NCBI GenBank assembly: GCA_028873815.1
Contig: JAPPNN010000087.1
Coordinates: 1-64,000, forward strand
Direction of reading: 5' to 3'
DNA length: 64,000 bases
Source: Gemmatimonadota bacterium
GTDB lineage: Bacteria > Gemmatimonadota > Gemmatimonadetes > Longimicrobiales > Gaopeijiaceae
In this document: positions 55,507 through 64,000 of the stretch, in pieces
Layout of the letters: every line of letters starts with the position of its first letter
Numbering within the stretch: the stretch's first letter is position 1
Translations under genes and position numbers: made by a program
Notes under the pieces: model-generated
What the model was told of the DNA's origin: nothing
Databases searched by the model: none
What the model saw: only the letters and a program-made list of their open reading frames with translations

Positions 55507-57180
55507 GTGTCACGGCAGCGCGTGAAGTCGTTCGACGAATTGCAGCCGCAGCGGACTGGCAGCCGGTGGGAGGGTGGAGGTCACGAACTGCGCGTCCGCG
55601 CATCGGTCGCTCCGCAAGCGGGCCCCGCGCCGTTGAAGGTCTGCCGCGACCTCGTGCTGGAGTGGCTGCGGAACAGTCTGCAGGAGGACCTTCCCCGCAA
55701 GGCGTTGCGGCACCGCGCGTTTTCGCTCCGCACCGGTACGACGATGTGCAAGGGCGTCAGGGTCCGCGACGGCGACGGTGACCAATGGGCGGTGATGATC
55801 GAGCGAAACCCCGCCCCGGATCGGGAGATCGCGTCCGAAGTCGTGGTTTCGGGTACGGCCGCGCGACCCGGCGCAGTCGGCATCCGGGTCGTGGACCGGT
55901 CGATTGCTCCAGGTGACGTGGAGAGGGAGTACCCCGCGGACCTGCTCGCCGCGCTGGCGGCCCGGATACCCCTTCGGCAGGGTGGGCGCAGGCTCGCCTA
56001 CGAGCCCGTGACCGTGGCGTCGGAGCAGACGATGAGGGGCTTTCTGGCGCTGCTGCTGGACCCGGCTCGCCAGGCACCCTTCGCCGTCCTGACGTTGCCC
56101 TCCGATGCGGCCGACCGCTCTGCCGTGGAGACGCACGCGCATTCCCTGGCGCGAGCGGTCACGGGTCTGGCAGTGGTATGGGTGCTGCCGCCCGCGATGA
56201 CCTTTCGCCTGACGGAGCGCGTCACCAGGCACCTGTCGGTGTTCAACGGGGCGTGGCGACTCTACATGCCGGGCTTCGAGACGGACTCGTCGAAGACCGA
56301 CCATCCCCTGATCCTGTGGGACCGCGTGAGTGAGGAAGGCGGGATCGCACGTGCGACCGAGCGCTTCCTGCGCGCGTCGGCCGAGGCGGTCCGGCAAGCT
56401 GGAGGCGGCGACCACGCCCCCACCTACGCGGAACTGGAGCGCGAGGCCGCCCGCACGACCGCGCACCGGGGAGGGCTGGTGTCGTTCCTGCGCAGGTCGA
56501 TCTGGGGTGGGGCGGACCGGGTCGCGGTCGTTCGCGAGCCGCCTCCTGCGCCCACGCCCGCTCCCGCTCCCGAGTCACCGGGGCCGTCACGCCGTCTCAG
56601 GGCGGCCAGGGAGACCGCGACGGCCCGCGCAAGGCGCTATGAACGGGTGAAGAAGCGGGTTGTCGCGGTCGAGCAGGAGCGCGACGAAGCGCTGAAGCGG
56701 GCCGAACAACTCGCCGGCCTGGTCCGGGTCCTCGGGGGAGATCCGGACACCAGGATTCCGTTTCCCACAACCTGGGCGGAATTCCCCGCCTGGTGCGACG
56801 AGAGCCTGCGCGGCCGCCTCGTTCTCACGGGCGCGGCGCGGCGCGAGCTGGCCGGTGCCCGCTTCGCCGATGTGGGTCTGGCGGCCCGCTGTCTCAACTG
56901 GCTCGCGGAAGAGTACCGGACCGGCAGGCTCAACGGTGGCAACGCCAGCCTGCACGGACGGATCGACGGCATCGACGGTGCGTTCAACGTGCCGTGCGGG
57001 CGTGACAGCTTCGAGCACTTCTGGGACGGCCGCCGCCACACCGTGAACTGGCACATCAAGCGGGGCGCCAACACGCGCGATCCCCGCCGCTGCCTCCGCA
57101 TCTACTACTTCTGGGACGACCACGCGCGTCAGGTAATCGTCGCCGCGATGCCCGGCCACAGGAGGAACGCGCTGTCATAG
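55507..57180 (+). CDS. large unrecognised multidomain protein
   Basis: 557 residues from GTG 55507, with GGGGAGG 6 bases upstream (the frame opens at TTG 55456). Three parts: an N-terminal region of about 290 residues including LARAVTGLAVVWVLPPAM and RHLSVFNGAWRLYMPGF; a proline-rich hinge and coiled coil (RRYERVKKRVVAVEQERDEA); and a C-terminal domain of about 150 residues ending HIKRGANTRDPRRCLRIYYF, VIVAAMPGHRRNALS. No ATPase, nuclease or membrane motif is obvious. The C-terminal domain resembles small RelE-like toxin folds in style. I suspect a defence or stress role, but cannot name a family. It ends 6 bases inside the convergent S9 gene. Confidence 0.65.
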   Translation: MSRQRVKSFDELQPQRTGSRWEGGGHELRVRASVAPQAGPAPLKVCRDLVLEWLRNSLQEDLPRKALRHRAFSLRTGTTMCKGVRVRDGDGDQWAVMIERNPAPDREIASEVVVSGTAARPGAVGIRVVDRSIAPGDVEREYPADLLAALAARIPLRQGGRRLAYEPVTVASEQTMRGFLALLLDPARQAPFAVLTLPSDAADRSAVETHAHSLARAVTGLAVVWVLPPAMTFRLTERVTRHLSVFNGAWRLYMPGFETDSSKTDHPLILWDRVSEEGGIARATERFLRASAEAVRQAGGGDHAPTYAELEREAARTTAHRGGLVSFLRRSIWGGADRVAVVREPPPAPTPAPAPESPGPSRRLRAARETATARARRYERVKKRVVAVEQERDEALKRAEQLAGLVRVLGGDPDTRIPFPTTWAEFPAWCDESLRGRLVLTGAARRELAGARFADVGLAARCLNWLAEEYRTGRLNGGNASLHGRIDGIDGAFNVPCGRDSFEHFWDGRRHTVNWHIKRGANTRDPRRCLRIYYFWDDHARQVIVAAMPGHRRNALS

Positions 57181-60048
57181 TGCGGAGGGCCTGCCTCCCG
57201 CCACCCGCTTCTTCTCGTCCCCCAGTGCCTCCAGCAGCACCCCGTCCGTAATCCACGACGGCGCCGGCTCACCCTTCAGGTAGTGCCCGAACCACTCCAG
57301 GATGCGGCGGTGGTAGTCCTTCTGGTTGGCCTCCTGCCGGAAACCGTGATCCTCGCCCTCGTACACCAGCAGCACCATCTGCCTCTCGGCCCGCCGCGCG
57401 AAGTTGAAGAACTCGGTCCCCTGATCCCAGTCCACGACCCCGTCCTCGTTCCCGAACGCCATCAGCAGCGGCGTCTCCATGTTGTGAACCTCGTGGATGG
57501 GCGAGTTCCGCCGGTGCGCCTCCGGATCCTCCCAGAACGGCACCTCCATCCGCGCCTGGCCGGTCTCCCAGTGGCTCAGCTCCGCGATCCCCGGGCTCCA
57601 GTGCAGCTGGCCCATGAAGCTGACGAAATCCGTAAGCGGCGCCCCCGCCACCGAGGCCGCGAAGATGTCCGTCCGCGTGGGCAGGAACGTCGCCTGGTAG
57701 CCACCCCACGAGTGCCCGATCAGCCCGACCGCATCCGGGTCCGTCACGCCCATCTCGACCGCCTTCGCCACCGCCGCGCGCACCGATTCCAGCGCGCTCA
57801 CTCCCGGGTCCCGCGCGCGGTACACGATGTCGGGCAGCAACACCGCGTACCCGTGCTGCGTCCAGGCGGTGTAGTTGTAGTAGTCGCGCTCGCTGGGAAC
57901 GCGGAAGAAGTGCATTTGAGGAGAAAGCATCTCGTAGGTGTACACGATCGTGGGCACCGCGCGTCCCTCCTCGTGGTTCGCGGGACGAAGGAGTACGAAC
58001 TGGAGGTCGCGGCCCGATTCGCTTACGAAGTCGACGAGTTCCGCCCGGCCCCACGCCACCTCGTCGATGAAGGGGTTGATGGCCGTCGCCTGGGTGGCGT
58101 TCGCAAGGTCGGGGCCCGCGACGAAGAGGTCGGGCGGGTCGCCAAAGGACTGGGACGCGTACATCATGACCTCGGTGCTGTCCGCGCGGACGAGGCCGGC
58201 GAGGAATGCGTCTTCAAGAACCAGGGTCTCGGCCGCGCCGGAGTCCGACCGTGCCAACCGCCCCCGTGTGCCCGTCCCGCCGCCCGCGTCCCCCCAGCCG
58301 TCCGTGAGGCGCGCGTAGCCACGCTGTTCCGTCTTCTCGTTGTAGAGGGACAGATACGGGCGCGAATCGGGATCGATCCCGGGCTCGCCGTCATCGTCGG
58401 CGACCCGTGCCACGCGGTGCGCGGTCCCGGTCTCGGCGCCCCGGGTCAACCGCTCGCCGCCCGAGCCGTCGGGCGCAACCCGCCAGATGTCGTGCTTGCC
58501 GTAGAGCAGGACCGCGTCGTCGTCCTCCAGCCAGGGGCCCGGACCAAAGCCGTGCGGCGGGATCACGTCGGTGGGCGTGTCGTAGTCGGTGTTGGCGAAG
58601 TTTTCCGTTAACCCTGACGTTACGTCATGCTGGGCGCCCGTGCGGATGTTGAGCGTATGGTACGCCGAGCCGTCCCACGAGAGCAGCCACTCGCCCCCCG
58701 CGCTGGGCCACTCGTACCGAACCCGGGTGAGGAGCGGCCGCCGCTCGCCGCTGTCCGTGTCGATGGCCCGGACGTCGTGGTAGGGGCGGCCGAACATCGC
58801 GCCCCACGGGTAGGGTTCGTCGATGTCTTCGAGCGCGGTGTCCCAGCCGTGCAGCAGCTGCGTGTTCGCCATGAGGTCCGAGCCGAGCACCACCACGCGG
58901 TCGTCTTCGATGTGCCAGACGGCCAGCAGCGTGCGGTTGCCGTCCCGGACCTCGTTGACCTTCTGCTCCGGGAAGAGGCGAACGTCCTTGGTGTGCCAGA
59001 TCTGCAGGTCGGGCAGGTCGGGCTCCGCTTCCTCCTCCGCCGGGCCCTGTGGCGCGGCCTCCTCGGGATCGTCCGCGTCGCCGTCGCCGGGGTCGCCGCC
59101 CTCTGCCTCCTCATCCGCCTCATCCTCCACCGGCCTCAGCCCCACCGAGATCATGCGGCCGTCGTCGGACCAGGAGGGTGCGCGGTGGCGCACGACCTCG
59201 AGGGCGTCGGGGATGCCGGCGGTGTTCGAGCCGAGGACCGTCATCTCGATGCCCCGATCCAGTTCGCGCCAGGCCAGCACGTCGTGGGCGGTGCCGTCGG
59301 CCGAGGCGGCGTCGCGGGAGCGGAGCGCGGCGAGGTCGTGGGAGTCGTCGCGCCAGCGGAGGCTGCGGTAGGCGGACCCGGAGGCGTCGGCGGAGCGGAT
59401 GGTGCCGGCGGCTGCGTCGTAGACCTGCACGCCGTTGCCCACGTCGGTGCCGGTGGCGACCGCGAGCGCCAGCAGGGATTCCGTGGGGCTCCAGGCCATC
59501 TCGCCCACGTTGCCCAGAGTGGTTTCGGCACCCGTGGCCAGGGTGACGATGCGCACGTCCGCGCCCTTGCCGGCCGGCTCTTCGGGCGCGTAGCCGCGGA
59601 GTGCGATGAAGCGGCCCGACGCGTCGAAGCGGCGCTCGGACACGGCGTCGAACTCCTGGACTTCGCCGGTCTGCAGGTCCATCACCGACGCCTTGTCGCG
59701 CACGGGTTCGTCCTGCTGCTCAAGCCTCTCGCGTTCCTCCGGGGGCAGGCCGACCGTCCATCCCAGCCAGCGGCCGTCGGCGGAGAAGGCGGGGGCGCTG
59801 CCCCACGGGAAGACGCGGGTGGAATCGTCGGCCAGCCGGCGGACGCGGAGTTCCGAGGTCTCGTCCACACGGGTGACGACGTACGCGACCCAGTCGCCGA
59901 ATGGGGAGAGGGCGTCCGCACCGAGGCGCTCCCAGCGTCCGTAGTCGTCGGGGGTGACCGGGGGGAGGTCCTGGGGGAAGGCGGGGGCGGGCATGGCGAG
60001 CAGGGTGGCGACCCTCAGCAGGGCTGTGAGGTGCGGGCGAGCGTACAT
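57175..60048 (-). CDS. S9 prolyl-oligopeptidase family peptidase
   Basis: 957 residues from ATG 60048 (GGGAG 7 bases upstream; ATG 60069 is possible). Signal peptide ending PAPAFPQ, a seven-bladed propeller region with a very acidic insert (EDEADEEAEGGDPGDGDADD), then an alpha/beta hydrolase: TYEMLSPQMHFF, GLIGHSWGGYQATFL (Ser), FGNEDGVVDWDQG (Asp) and YEGEDHGFRQ (His). Exported oligopeptidase of the S9 family. The acidic insert recalls the linker in the amidohydrolase at 48403-51747. Divergent from the BtuF-like gene. Confidence 0.88.
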   Translation of the reverse strand: MYARPHLTALLRVATLLAMPAPAFPQDLPPVTPDDYGRWERLGADALSPFGDWVAYVVTRVDETSELRVRRLADDSTRVFPWGSAPAFSADGRWLGWTVGLPPEERERLEQQDEPVRDKASVMDLQTGEVQEFDAVSERRFDASGRFIALRGYAPEEPAGKGADVRIVTLATGAETTLGNVGEMAWSPTESLLALAVATGTDVGNGVQVYDAAAGTIRSADASGSAYRSLRWRDDSHDLAALRSRDAASADGTAHDVLAWRELDRGIEMTVLGSNTAGIPDALEVVRHRAPSWSDDGRMISVGLRPVEDEADEEAEGGDPGDGDADDPEEAAPQGPAEEEAEPDLPDLQIWHTKDVRLFPEQKVNEVRDGNRTLLAVWHIEDDRVVVLGSDLMANTQLLHGWDTALEDIDEPYPWGAMFGRPYHDVRAIDTDSGERRPLLTRVRYEWPSAGGEWLLSWDGSAYHTLNIRTGAQHDVTSGLTENFANTDYDTPTDVIPPHGFGPGPWLEDDDAVLLYGKHDIWRVAPDGSGGERLTRGAETGTAHRVARVADDDGEPGIDPDSRPYLSLYNEKTEQRGYARLTDGWGDAGGGTGTRGRLARSDSGAAETLVLEDAFLAGLVRADSTEVMMYASQSFGDPPDLFVAGPDLANATQATAINPFIDEVAWGRAELVDFVSESGRDLQFVLLRPANHEEGRAVPTIVYTYEMLSPQMHFFRVPSERDYYNYTAWTQHGYAVLLPDIVYRARDPGVSALESVRAAVAKAVEMGVTDPDAVGLIGHSWGGYQATFLPTRTDIFAASVAGAPLTDFVSFMGQLHWSPGIAELSHWETGQARMEVPFWEDPEAHRRNSPIHEVHNMETPLLMAFGNEDGVVDWDQGTEFFNFARRAERQMVLLVYEGEDHGFRQEANQKDYHRRILEWFGHYLKGEPAPSWITDGVLLEALGDEKKRVAGGRPSAL

Positions 60049-60156
60049 GGGGACTCCCGGGAAGTGCATCGTGATTCATCGTGTGCGTGCCCAAGCATCA
60101 CTGCGCGGCCGGCGCTGCGCAAACGGCGATTCATGCGCGCACTGGGGGTTGCGCGG

Positions 60157-60170
60157 CGCTCGCGCGAGCG
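60157..60170. repeat. 14-bp perfect palindrome upstream of btuF-like gene
   Basis: CGCTCGCGCGAGCG reads the same on both strands and lies 19 bases before ATG 60189. It could occlude translation or serve as an operator; nothing else supports either. Confidence 0.35.
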
Positions 60171-60188
60171 GCGTTACTTTTCCGCACC

Positions 60189-60983
60189 ATGTACGAGCGC
60201 ATCGTATGTCTCACCGAGGAGCCGACCGAGATCCTTTACCGCCTGGGAGAGGACCGGCGCATTGTGGGCATCTCCGGGTTCACCGTGCGGCCCGCCCGCG
60301 CGCGCAAGGAGAAGCCGAAGGTGTCGGCGTTCACCTCGGCGAAGATCGATCGCATCCTCGCGCTCAAGCCGGATCTGGTCTTCGGCTTCTCGGACATCCA
60401 GGCGGACATCGCGGCCGAACTGATCCGGAGCGGGGTCGAGGTCCACATCTTCAATCACCGGTCGGTGGCCGAGATCCTGCGGACGGTCCGGGCGATCGCG
60501 GGACTGGTGGGTTGTCCGGAGAAGGGCGAGCGGCTGGTGCGCGAGTTGCAGGCGGGCCTGGGCCGGGTGGCCGAGCGGGCGGCCGGGAGGGCGGCGGCGT
60601 CGTCCCGGCGGCCGCGCGTCTACTTCGAGGAGTGGTACGACCCGCTGATTTCGGGGATCCGCTGGGTGTCGGAGTTGATCGAACTGGCGGGCGGCGAGGA
60701 CTGCTTTCCGGAGTTCCGCGAGTGCGGTCTGGCGAAGGACCGGATCATCGCGGACCCCGACGAGGTGGTACGCCGTGCCCCCGACGTGATCATCGGCTCG
60801 TGGTGCGGACGCAAGTTCCGGCCCGAGCGGGTTGTGGCGAGGGAGGGGTGGGACGCGATTCCGGCCGTGGCGGGCGGACACATCCATGAAATCAAGTCCG
60901 CGCTGATCCTGCAGCCGGGCCCGGCCGCGCTCACGGACGGGCTCGACGCGTTGGCTGAGATCATCGGGGGGTGGCGGGGGTAG
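60189..60983 (+). CDS. BtuF-like cobalamin-binding protein without signal peptide
   Basis: 264 residues. Periplasmic-binding-protein fold of the BtuF/FhuD type: RIVCLTEEPTEILYRLGEDRRIVGIS, KIDRILALKPDLVFGFSDIQA, RVYFEEWYDPLISGIRWVSELIELAGG, ADPDEVVRRAPDVIIGSW. No signal peptide or lipobox precedes ATG 60189, and the in-frame upstream extension has none either. Such cytosolic forms are common and may bind B12 derivatives. A link to the B12-dependent mutase at 15 kb is possible but distant. Confidence 0.78.
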   Translation: MYERIVCLTEEPTEILYRLGEDRRIVGISGFTVRPARARKEKPKVSAFTSAKIDRILALKPDLVFGFSDIQADIAAELIRSGVEVHIFNHRSVAEILRTVRAIAGLVGCPEKGERLVRELQAGLGRVAERAAGRAAASSRRPRVYFEEWYDPLISGIRWVSELIELAGGEDCFPEFRECGLAKDRIIADPDEVVRRAPDVIIGSWCGRKFRPERVVAREGWDAIPAVAGGHIHEIKSALILQPGPAALTDGLDALAEIIGGWRG

Positions 60984-61332
60984 CGACTGCTCCGGTTAAC
61001 CGGGGCCGGATCCAGCGCGCCTGGTGTCCGCTGCCTGTTTGCGCCACGACTACCGCCTCCGTACCGTATACAAATCAGTACGCCAGTTCCGGTTGCATTG
61101 GGGAGGTCCGCCTGCATCCGACCGGGTGACTGATGCCGACGTGACAGGTCGTGTCAGTCGGTTCGCGGCATTGGAAGGACGCAGGATGGCAGTGCAGGAG
61201 TGCTCGCGGTTGCTTGACTCCATGCCCGACGTGCGTCCGGGGGCCCGCGACTCGCCCTTCTCTCCGCCTCTTGCGGCCAGGATCCGGATCAGCCGGATCC
61301 GCTGTCTGCCCACTCTCTTTCCGGAGGTGCAC
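60984..61332. other. intergenic region upstream of SusC-like gene
   Basis: 349 bases. Open frames here on both strands are Arg/Pro/Ser-rich and unconvincing. It holds a hairpin at 61280-61300 and an AT-richer patch CCGTATACAAATCAGTACG near 61064-61082 that may include the promoter, though the nearest -35-like TTGCGC is 22 bp away. Confidence 0.4.
61280..61300. promoter_or_regulatory. 8-bp hairpin in probable 5' leader
   Basis: GGATCCGG (61280-61287) and CCGGATCC (61293-61300) pair perfectly around the loop ATCAG, 32 bases before the SusC-like start. It may influence transcript stability or translation. Confidence 0.35.
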
Positions 61333-64000
61333 ATGGGCAAGCCACGTATGAACCGCAGTTTCACCATCCTTCTCACATTCACCCTGCTCCCGATCGTCGC
61401 CCTCGCCGCCGCACCGACAGATGCGCGAGCCCAGGGCGGTACCATCACGGGGCAGGTGACCGACGCCGGAACCGGGGCGCCGATCGAGCTGGCTCAGGTG
61501 ACGGTGGAGGGCACCAGGATCTCGGTAACGACCACCGCCCAGGGGCGCTACCTGGTGACCGGCGTGTCGGCCGGTGTTCGCACGGTGACCGTGCAGCGCC
61601 TCGGGTACTCCGACGCTTCCCAGGAGGTCACGGTCCCCGAGGGCGGAGCCGTCAACCTGGACTTCGCCCTGGCCACCGCGCCCGTGAACCTCAGCGGGAT
61701 CGTGGTGACCACCACCGGTGAGCAGCAGAAGATGAGCATTGCGAACGTGATCGCGACGATCGGGGCAGATTCCATCGTCACGAGTGCGCCGATCACGAAC
61801 GTGACCGATCTCCTGCAGGGCCGCGTCCCCGGCGTAATGACCTTCAGCAACGCCGGGATGACAGGCTCATCGGCCCGTGTCCGCATCCGGGGCTTCAACA
61901 GTCTGTCCCAGGACAACACACCCCTCATGATCATCGACGGGGTGCGCGTGGAGAACACCACCGGCGGCGGCAGCCAGATTGGCCCCAGACAGTACAGTTC
62001 CGGCTGGACCGCCGGGGCGGTAACCGACCTGAACCCGGAAGAGATCGAGTCCATCGACATCGTCAAGGGACCGTCGGCCGCGACGCTGTACGGGACGGAC
62101 GGGGCCAACGGCGTGATCCTCATCCGCACCAAGCGAGGCCAGCCCGGCGAAGCCAGGTGGAGCGTGTACACCGAGGGAGGCCTGATCCAGCAGGCCGCCG
62201 ATGTGCACGAGGGCTGGTACGCATGGGGACGGAACGCCGACGGCGCGACCATACGCTGTGAGAACCGCGTGCGTGTGGTGGGCGGCTGCACGTTGGACAG
62301 CCTCACGACCTGGAGCGCGTTCCGTGACTCCCCCTCGGCTCCTCTGGGGCTCGGGCACCGCGAGCAGCTGGGGGTCCAGGTATCGGGTGGGGTCGAGCGA
62401 TTCCGGTATTTCTTCGCCACCGAACTCGAGAACGAGACGGGATACCTCGAGCTTTCGGAATCGGAGATCGAGCGCAAACAGGCGGAGCGTGGAGGCGTCG
62501 AGATTCCCGGTTGGCAGAGACGCCCGAACTACCTGAAGCGATTGACCATGCGCGGAAACGTCACGGCGCGTCTCAACGAGACCGCGGACATCAATGTCTC
62601 GACCGGGGTGACCCTGCAGGAAAGCCAGATCCCGAGCAACGGCGTTTTCTGGAGAGGCAGCTGGGGACCCGGCTACAATGACAACAACGAGGGGTGGTGG
62701 CTTGGCGACCGTCCCGGGGATCTGTTTGCGACCAGGGCCGGGTCCAACATTACCCGCTTCACGACCGGGATCAACGGGAACTGGATTCCGCGGCCATGGC
62801 TGACGTTCCGCGGCACGGTCGGCCTCGACCACTCGGCCCAGTTCTCGGACAACCTCCTTCGGCGGGGGGAGGACACCTCGGGGGCTCTCAACACGGGGTT
62901 CCGCAATCATATTCGCTCCGACATCGCACTCTATACCGTCGACCTGGGATCCACCGCCGAATTCGACATCAATCCCACGGTCAAATCGAGGACGTCATTC
63001 GGGGTCCAGTACAACCGCCGTCACCAGGGGGTGGCACAGGCACGCGGTACCGATCTGCCCCCGGGGGCCCAGACGGTGAACGGCGCCGCCAACTACACCG
63101 CGTCGGAATCCAACGTTCAGTCGGTGGTGGCGGGTACGTACGTGGAACAGACCTTCGACCTGGACGGCCGTTTCTTCCTCACCGCCGCGCTGCGGGCTGA
63201 CGGGGCCAGCAACTTCGGCAAGGACTTCAAGACGGCCTGGTACCCCAAGGGAGGGTTCTCCTGGCTCCTATCGGAGGAGGGTTTCTTCCCTCGGGGCTCG
63301 TTCATCAACAGCCTGAGGTATCGGTTCGCATACGGGGCCTCCGGCGTCCAGCCGCAGGCGACCGACGCTCTGGCGGATGTCCGCTTCGCCAGCGTCTTCG
63401 TGAATGGCCAGTCGCGGACCGGAGCAAGACTGTTCGCGCTCGGAAACCCCGATCTCGGGCCGGAGCGGGTGACCGAATACGAGACCGGGGTCGACATGGA
63501 GCTTCTCGACAGCCGGGTTCAGCTGGAGGCCACCGCCTATTATCGGAAGAGCGTGGATGCGCTGGTTCGGCGGGCGATGCCGCGGTCCATCGGGATTACC
63601 GGTACCGGGCAGCTGGACAATGTGGGTTCAGTCCGCAACATGGGCATCGAGGCCGACGTGCAGGCCGAGGTCTTCAACCTGGCCGGTGCCACGTTCAGCG
63701 TGAACGTCAATGGTTCCGTGAACTCCAACGTGCTCCTCGAACTCGCCGAAGGACTCCGTCCGCCGGAGGATCGCTTCATCAAGTTCGTGGAGGGCTGGCC
63801 GCTCTACGGGCAGTGGGATCGTCCGGTGCTGGGCTGGAATGATGACAACGGCGACGGCGTCCTGCAGGCCGACGAAGTCCAGGTGGGCGATTCGATCATT
63901 TTCATCGGCAACACGAACCCCACCAGAATGCTCAACTTCACGCCGACGATCTCGCTGCTGGGCGGGAGACTGTACCTGAGTTCGCTCTTCGTGTACCGAG
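61333..64000 (+). CDS. SusC/RagA-family TonB-linked receptor, partial
   Basis: 889 codons visible and open to the right edge. GGAGG lies 5 bases before ATG 61333. Signal peptide (ILLTFTLLPIVALAAAP, ending ARAQ), a CarboxypepD-reg-like domain (GTITGQVTDAGTGAPIELAQV), a plug with the SusC marks (VTDLLQGRVPGVMTFSNAG, SSARVRIRGFNSLSQDNTP, GPSAATLYGTDGANGVILI) and barrel strands. Imports a bound ligand with TonB. Usually a SusD lipoprotein gene follows, but that lies beyond the window. Ligand unknown. Confidence 0.9.
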   Translation, partial: MGKPRMNRSFTILLTFTLLPIVALAAAPTDARAQGGTITGQVTDAGTGAPIELAQVTVEGTRISVTTTAQGRYLVTGVSAGVRTVTVQRLGYSDASQEVTVPEGGAVNLDFALATAPVNLSGIVVTTTGEQQKMSIANVIATIGADSIVTSAPITNVTDLLQGRVPGVMTFSNAGMTGSSARVRIRGFNSLSQDNTPLMIIDGVRVENTTGGGSQIGPRQYSSGWTAGAVTDLNPEEIESIDIVKGPSAATLYGTDGANGVILIRTKRGQPGEARWSVYTEGGLIQQAADVHEGWYAWGRNADGATIRCENRVRVVGGCTLDSLTTWSAFRDSPSAPLGLGHREQLGVQVSGGVERFRYFFATELENETGYLELSESEIERKQAERGGVEIPGWQRRPNYLKRLTMRGNVTARLNETADINVSTGVTLQESQIPSNGVFWRGSWGPGYNDNNEGWWLGDRPGDLFATRAGSNITRFTTGINGNWIPRPWLTFRGTVGLDHSAQFSDNLLRRGEDTSGALNTGFRNHIRSDIALYTVDLGSTAEFDINPTVKSRTSFGVQYNRRHQGVAQARGTDLPPGAQTVNGAANYTASESNVQSVVAGTYVEQTFDLDGRFFLTAALRADGASNFGKDFKTAWYPKGGFSWLLSEEGFFPRGSFINSLRYRFAYGASGVQPQATDALADVRFASVFVNGQSRTGARLFALGNPDLGPERVTEYETGVDMELLDSRVQLEATAYYRKSVDALVRRAMPRSIGITGTGQLDNVGSVRNMGIEADVQAEVFNLAGATFSVNVNGSVNSNVLLELAEGLRPPEDRFIKFVEGWPLYGQWDRPVLGWNDDNGDGVLQADEVQVGDSIIFIGNTNPTRMLNFTPTISLLGGRLYLSSLFVYR

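Noticed and set aside
58627-60423. Plus-strand frame of 598 codons opposite the S9 peptidase gene
   Set aside because: Antisense composition; its end merely runs into the BtuF-like region out of frame.
61039-61072. Sigma-70 promoter TTGCGC ... TATACA
   Set aside because: The 22-bp spacer is too long for a normal promoter.

Overview
The window is a GC-rich bacterial chromosome segment. The mix of genes points to Gemmatimonadota: lipobox and Sec-signal exported proteins, SusC/RagA and other TonB-dependent receptors, TolB-propeller amidohydrolases, S9 and S10 peptidases, a DUF5916 protein, BlaI/M56 pairs and many GTG or TTG starts. This assignment is inferred from gene content; no rRNA or tRNA gene is visible to confirm it. 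No insertion sequence, integrase, prophage or CRISPR array was seen.

Layout. 1-2.4 kb is a sparse edge with a partial unknown gene, a small lipoprotein interrupted by an in-frame TGA, and an outer-membrane barrel protein. 2.4-9.1 kb is housekeeping: an RqcH/NFACT-like ribosome quality factor, a YqeK-like HD hydrolase, a LytR_C protein, signal peptidase I, RlmN and AspRS. 9.1-19.7 kb is a tightly packed plus-strand run: PhoH ATPase, 7TM-HD phosphodiesterase, YbeY, MgtE, a MeaB-like GTPase, the large subunit of a B12-dependent acyl-CoA mutase, and an NtrC/NtrY-like two-component pair. Several junctions are ATGA or GTGA overlaps, and the run ends in a 19-bp perfect hairpin.

19.7-34 kb holds an OmpA-type protein, a DUF5916 protein, a VOC protein, an MpaB-like oxygenase, a BlaI/M56 regulatory operon preceded by a strong palindromic operator, a K+ channel, a serine hydrolase and a TPR protein. 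34-43.6 kb holds a TonB receptor with a phased GACAA array upstream, a zinc-ribbon membrane protein and a broken copy of part of it, a DUF819 protein, an M15-like membrane protein, a DUF3500/M19 dipeptidase pair, a cupin and an ICMT-like methyltransferase.

43.6-51.8 kb is a four-gene minus-strand operon: TolB-amidohydrolase, Tat-exported LanC-like protein, PLP decarboxylase and NCS2 permease. This combination is the best candidate for an undescribed pathway. 51.9-64 kb has DUF2784, S10 carboxypeptidase, an EamA transporter, a GNAT enzyme, a large unrecognised multidomain protein that may be defence-related, an S9 peptidase, a BtuF-like protein without a signal peptide and a partial SusC receptor.

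The most striking non-coding signal is a dispersed element of about 45-50 bp with a conserved hairpin. It is present three times (about 2.4, 19.7 and 33.8 kb), each time directly after a gene's TAG stop codon.
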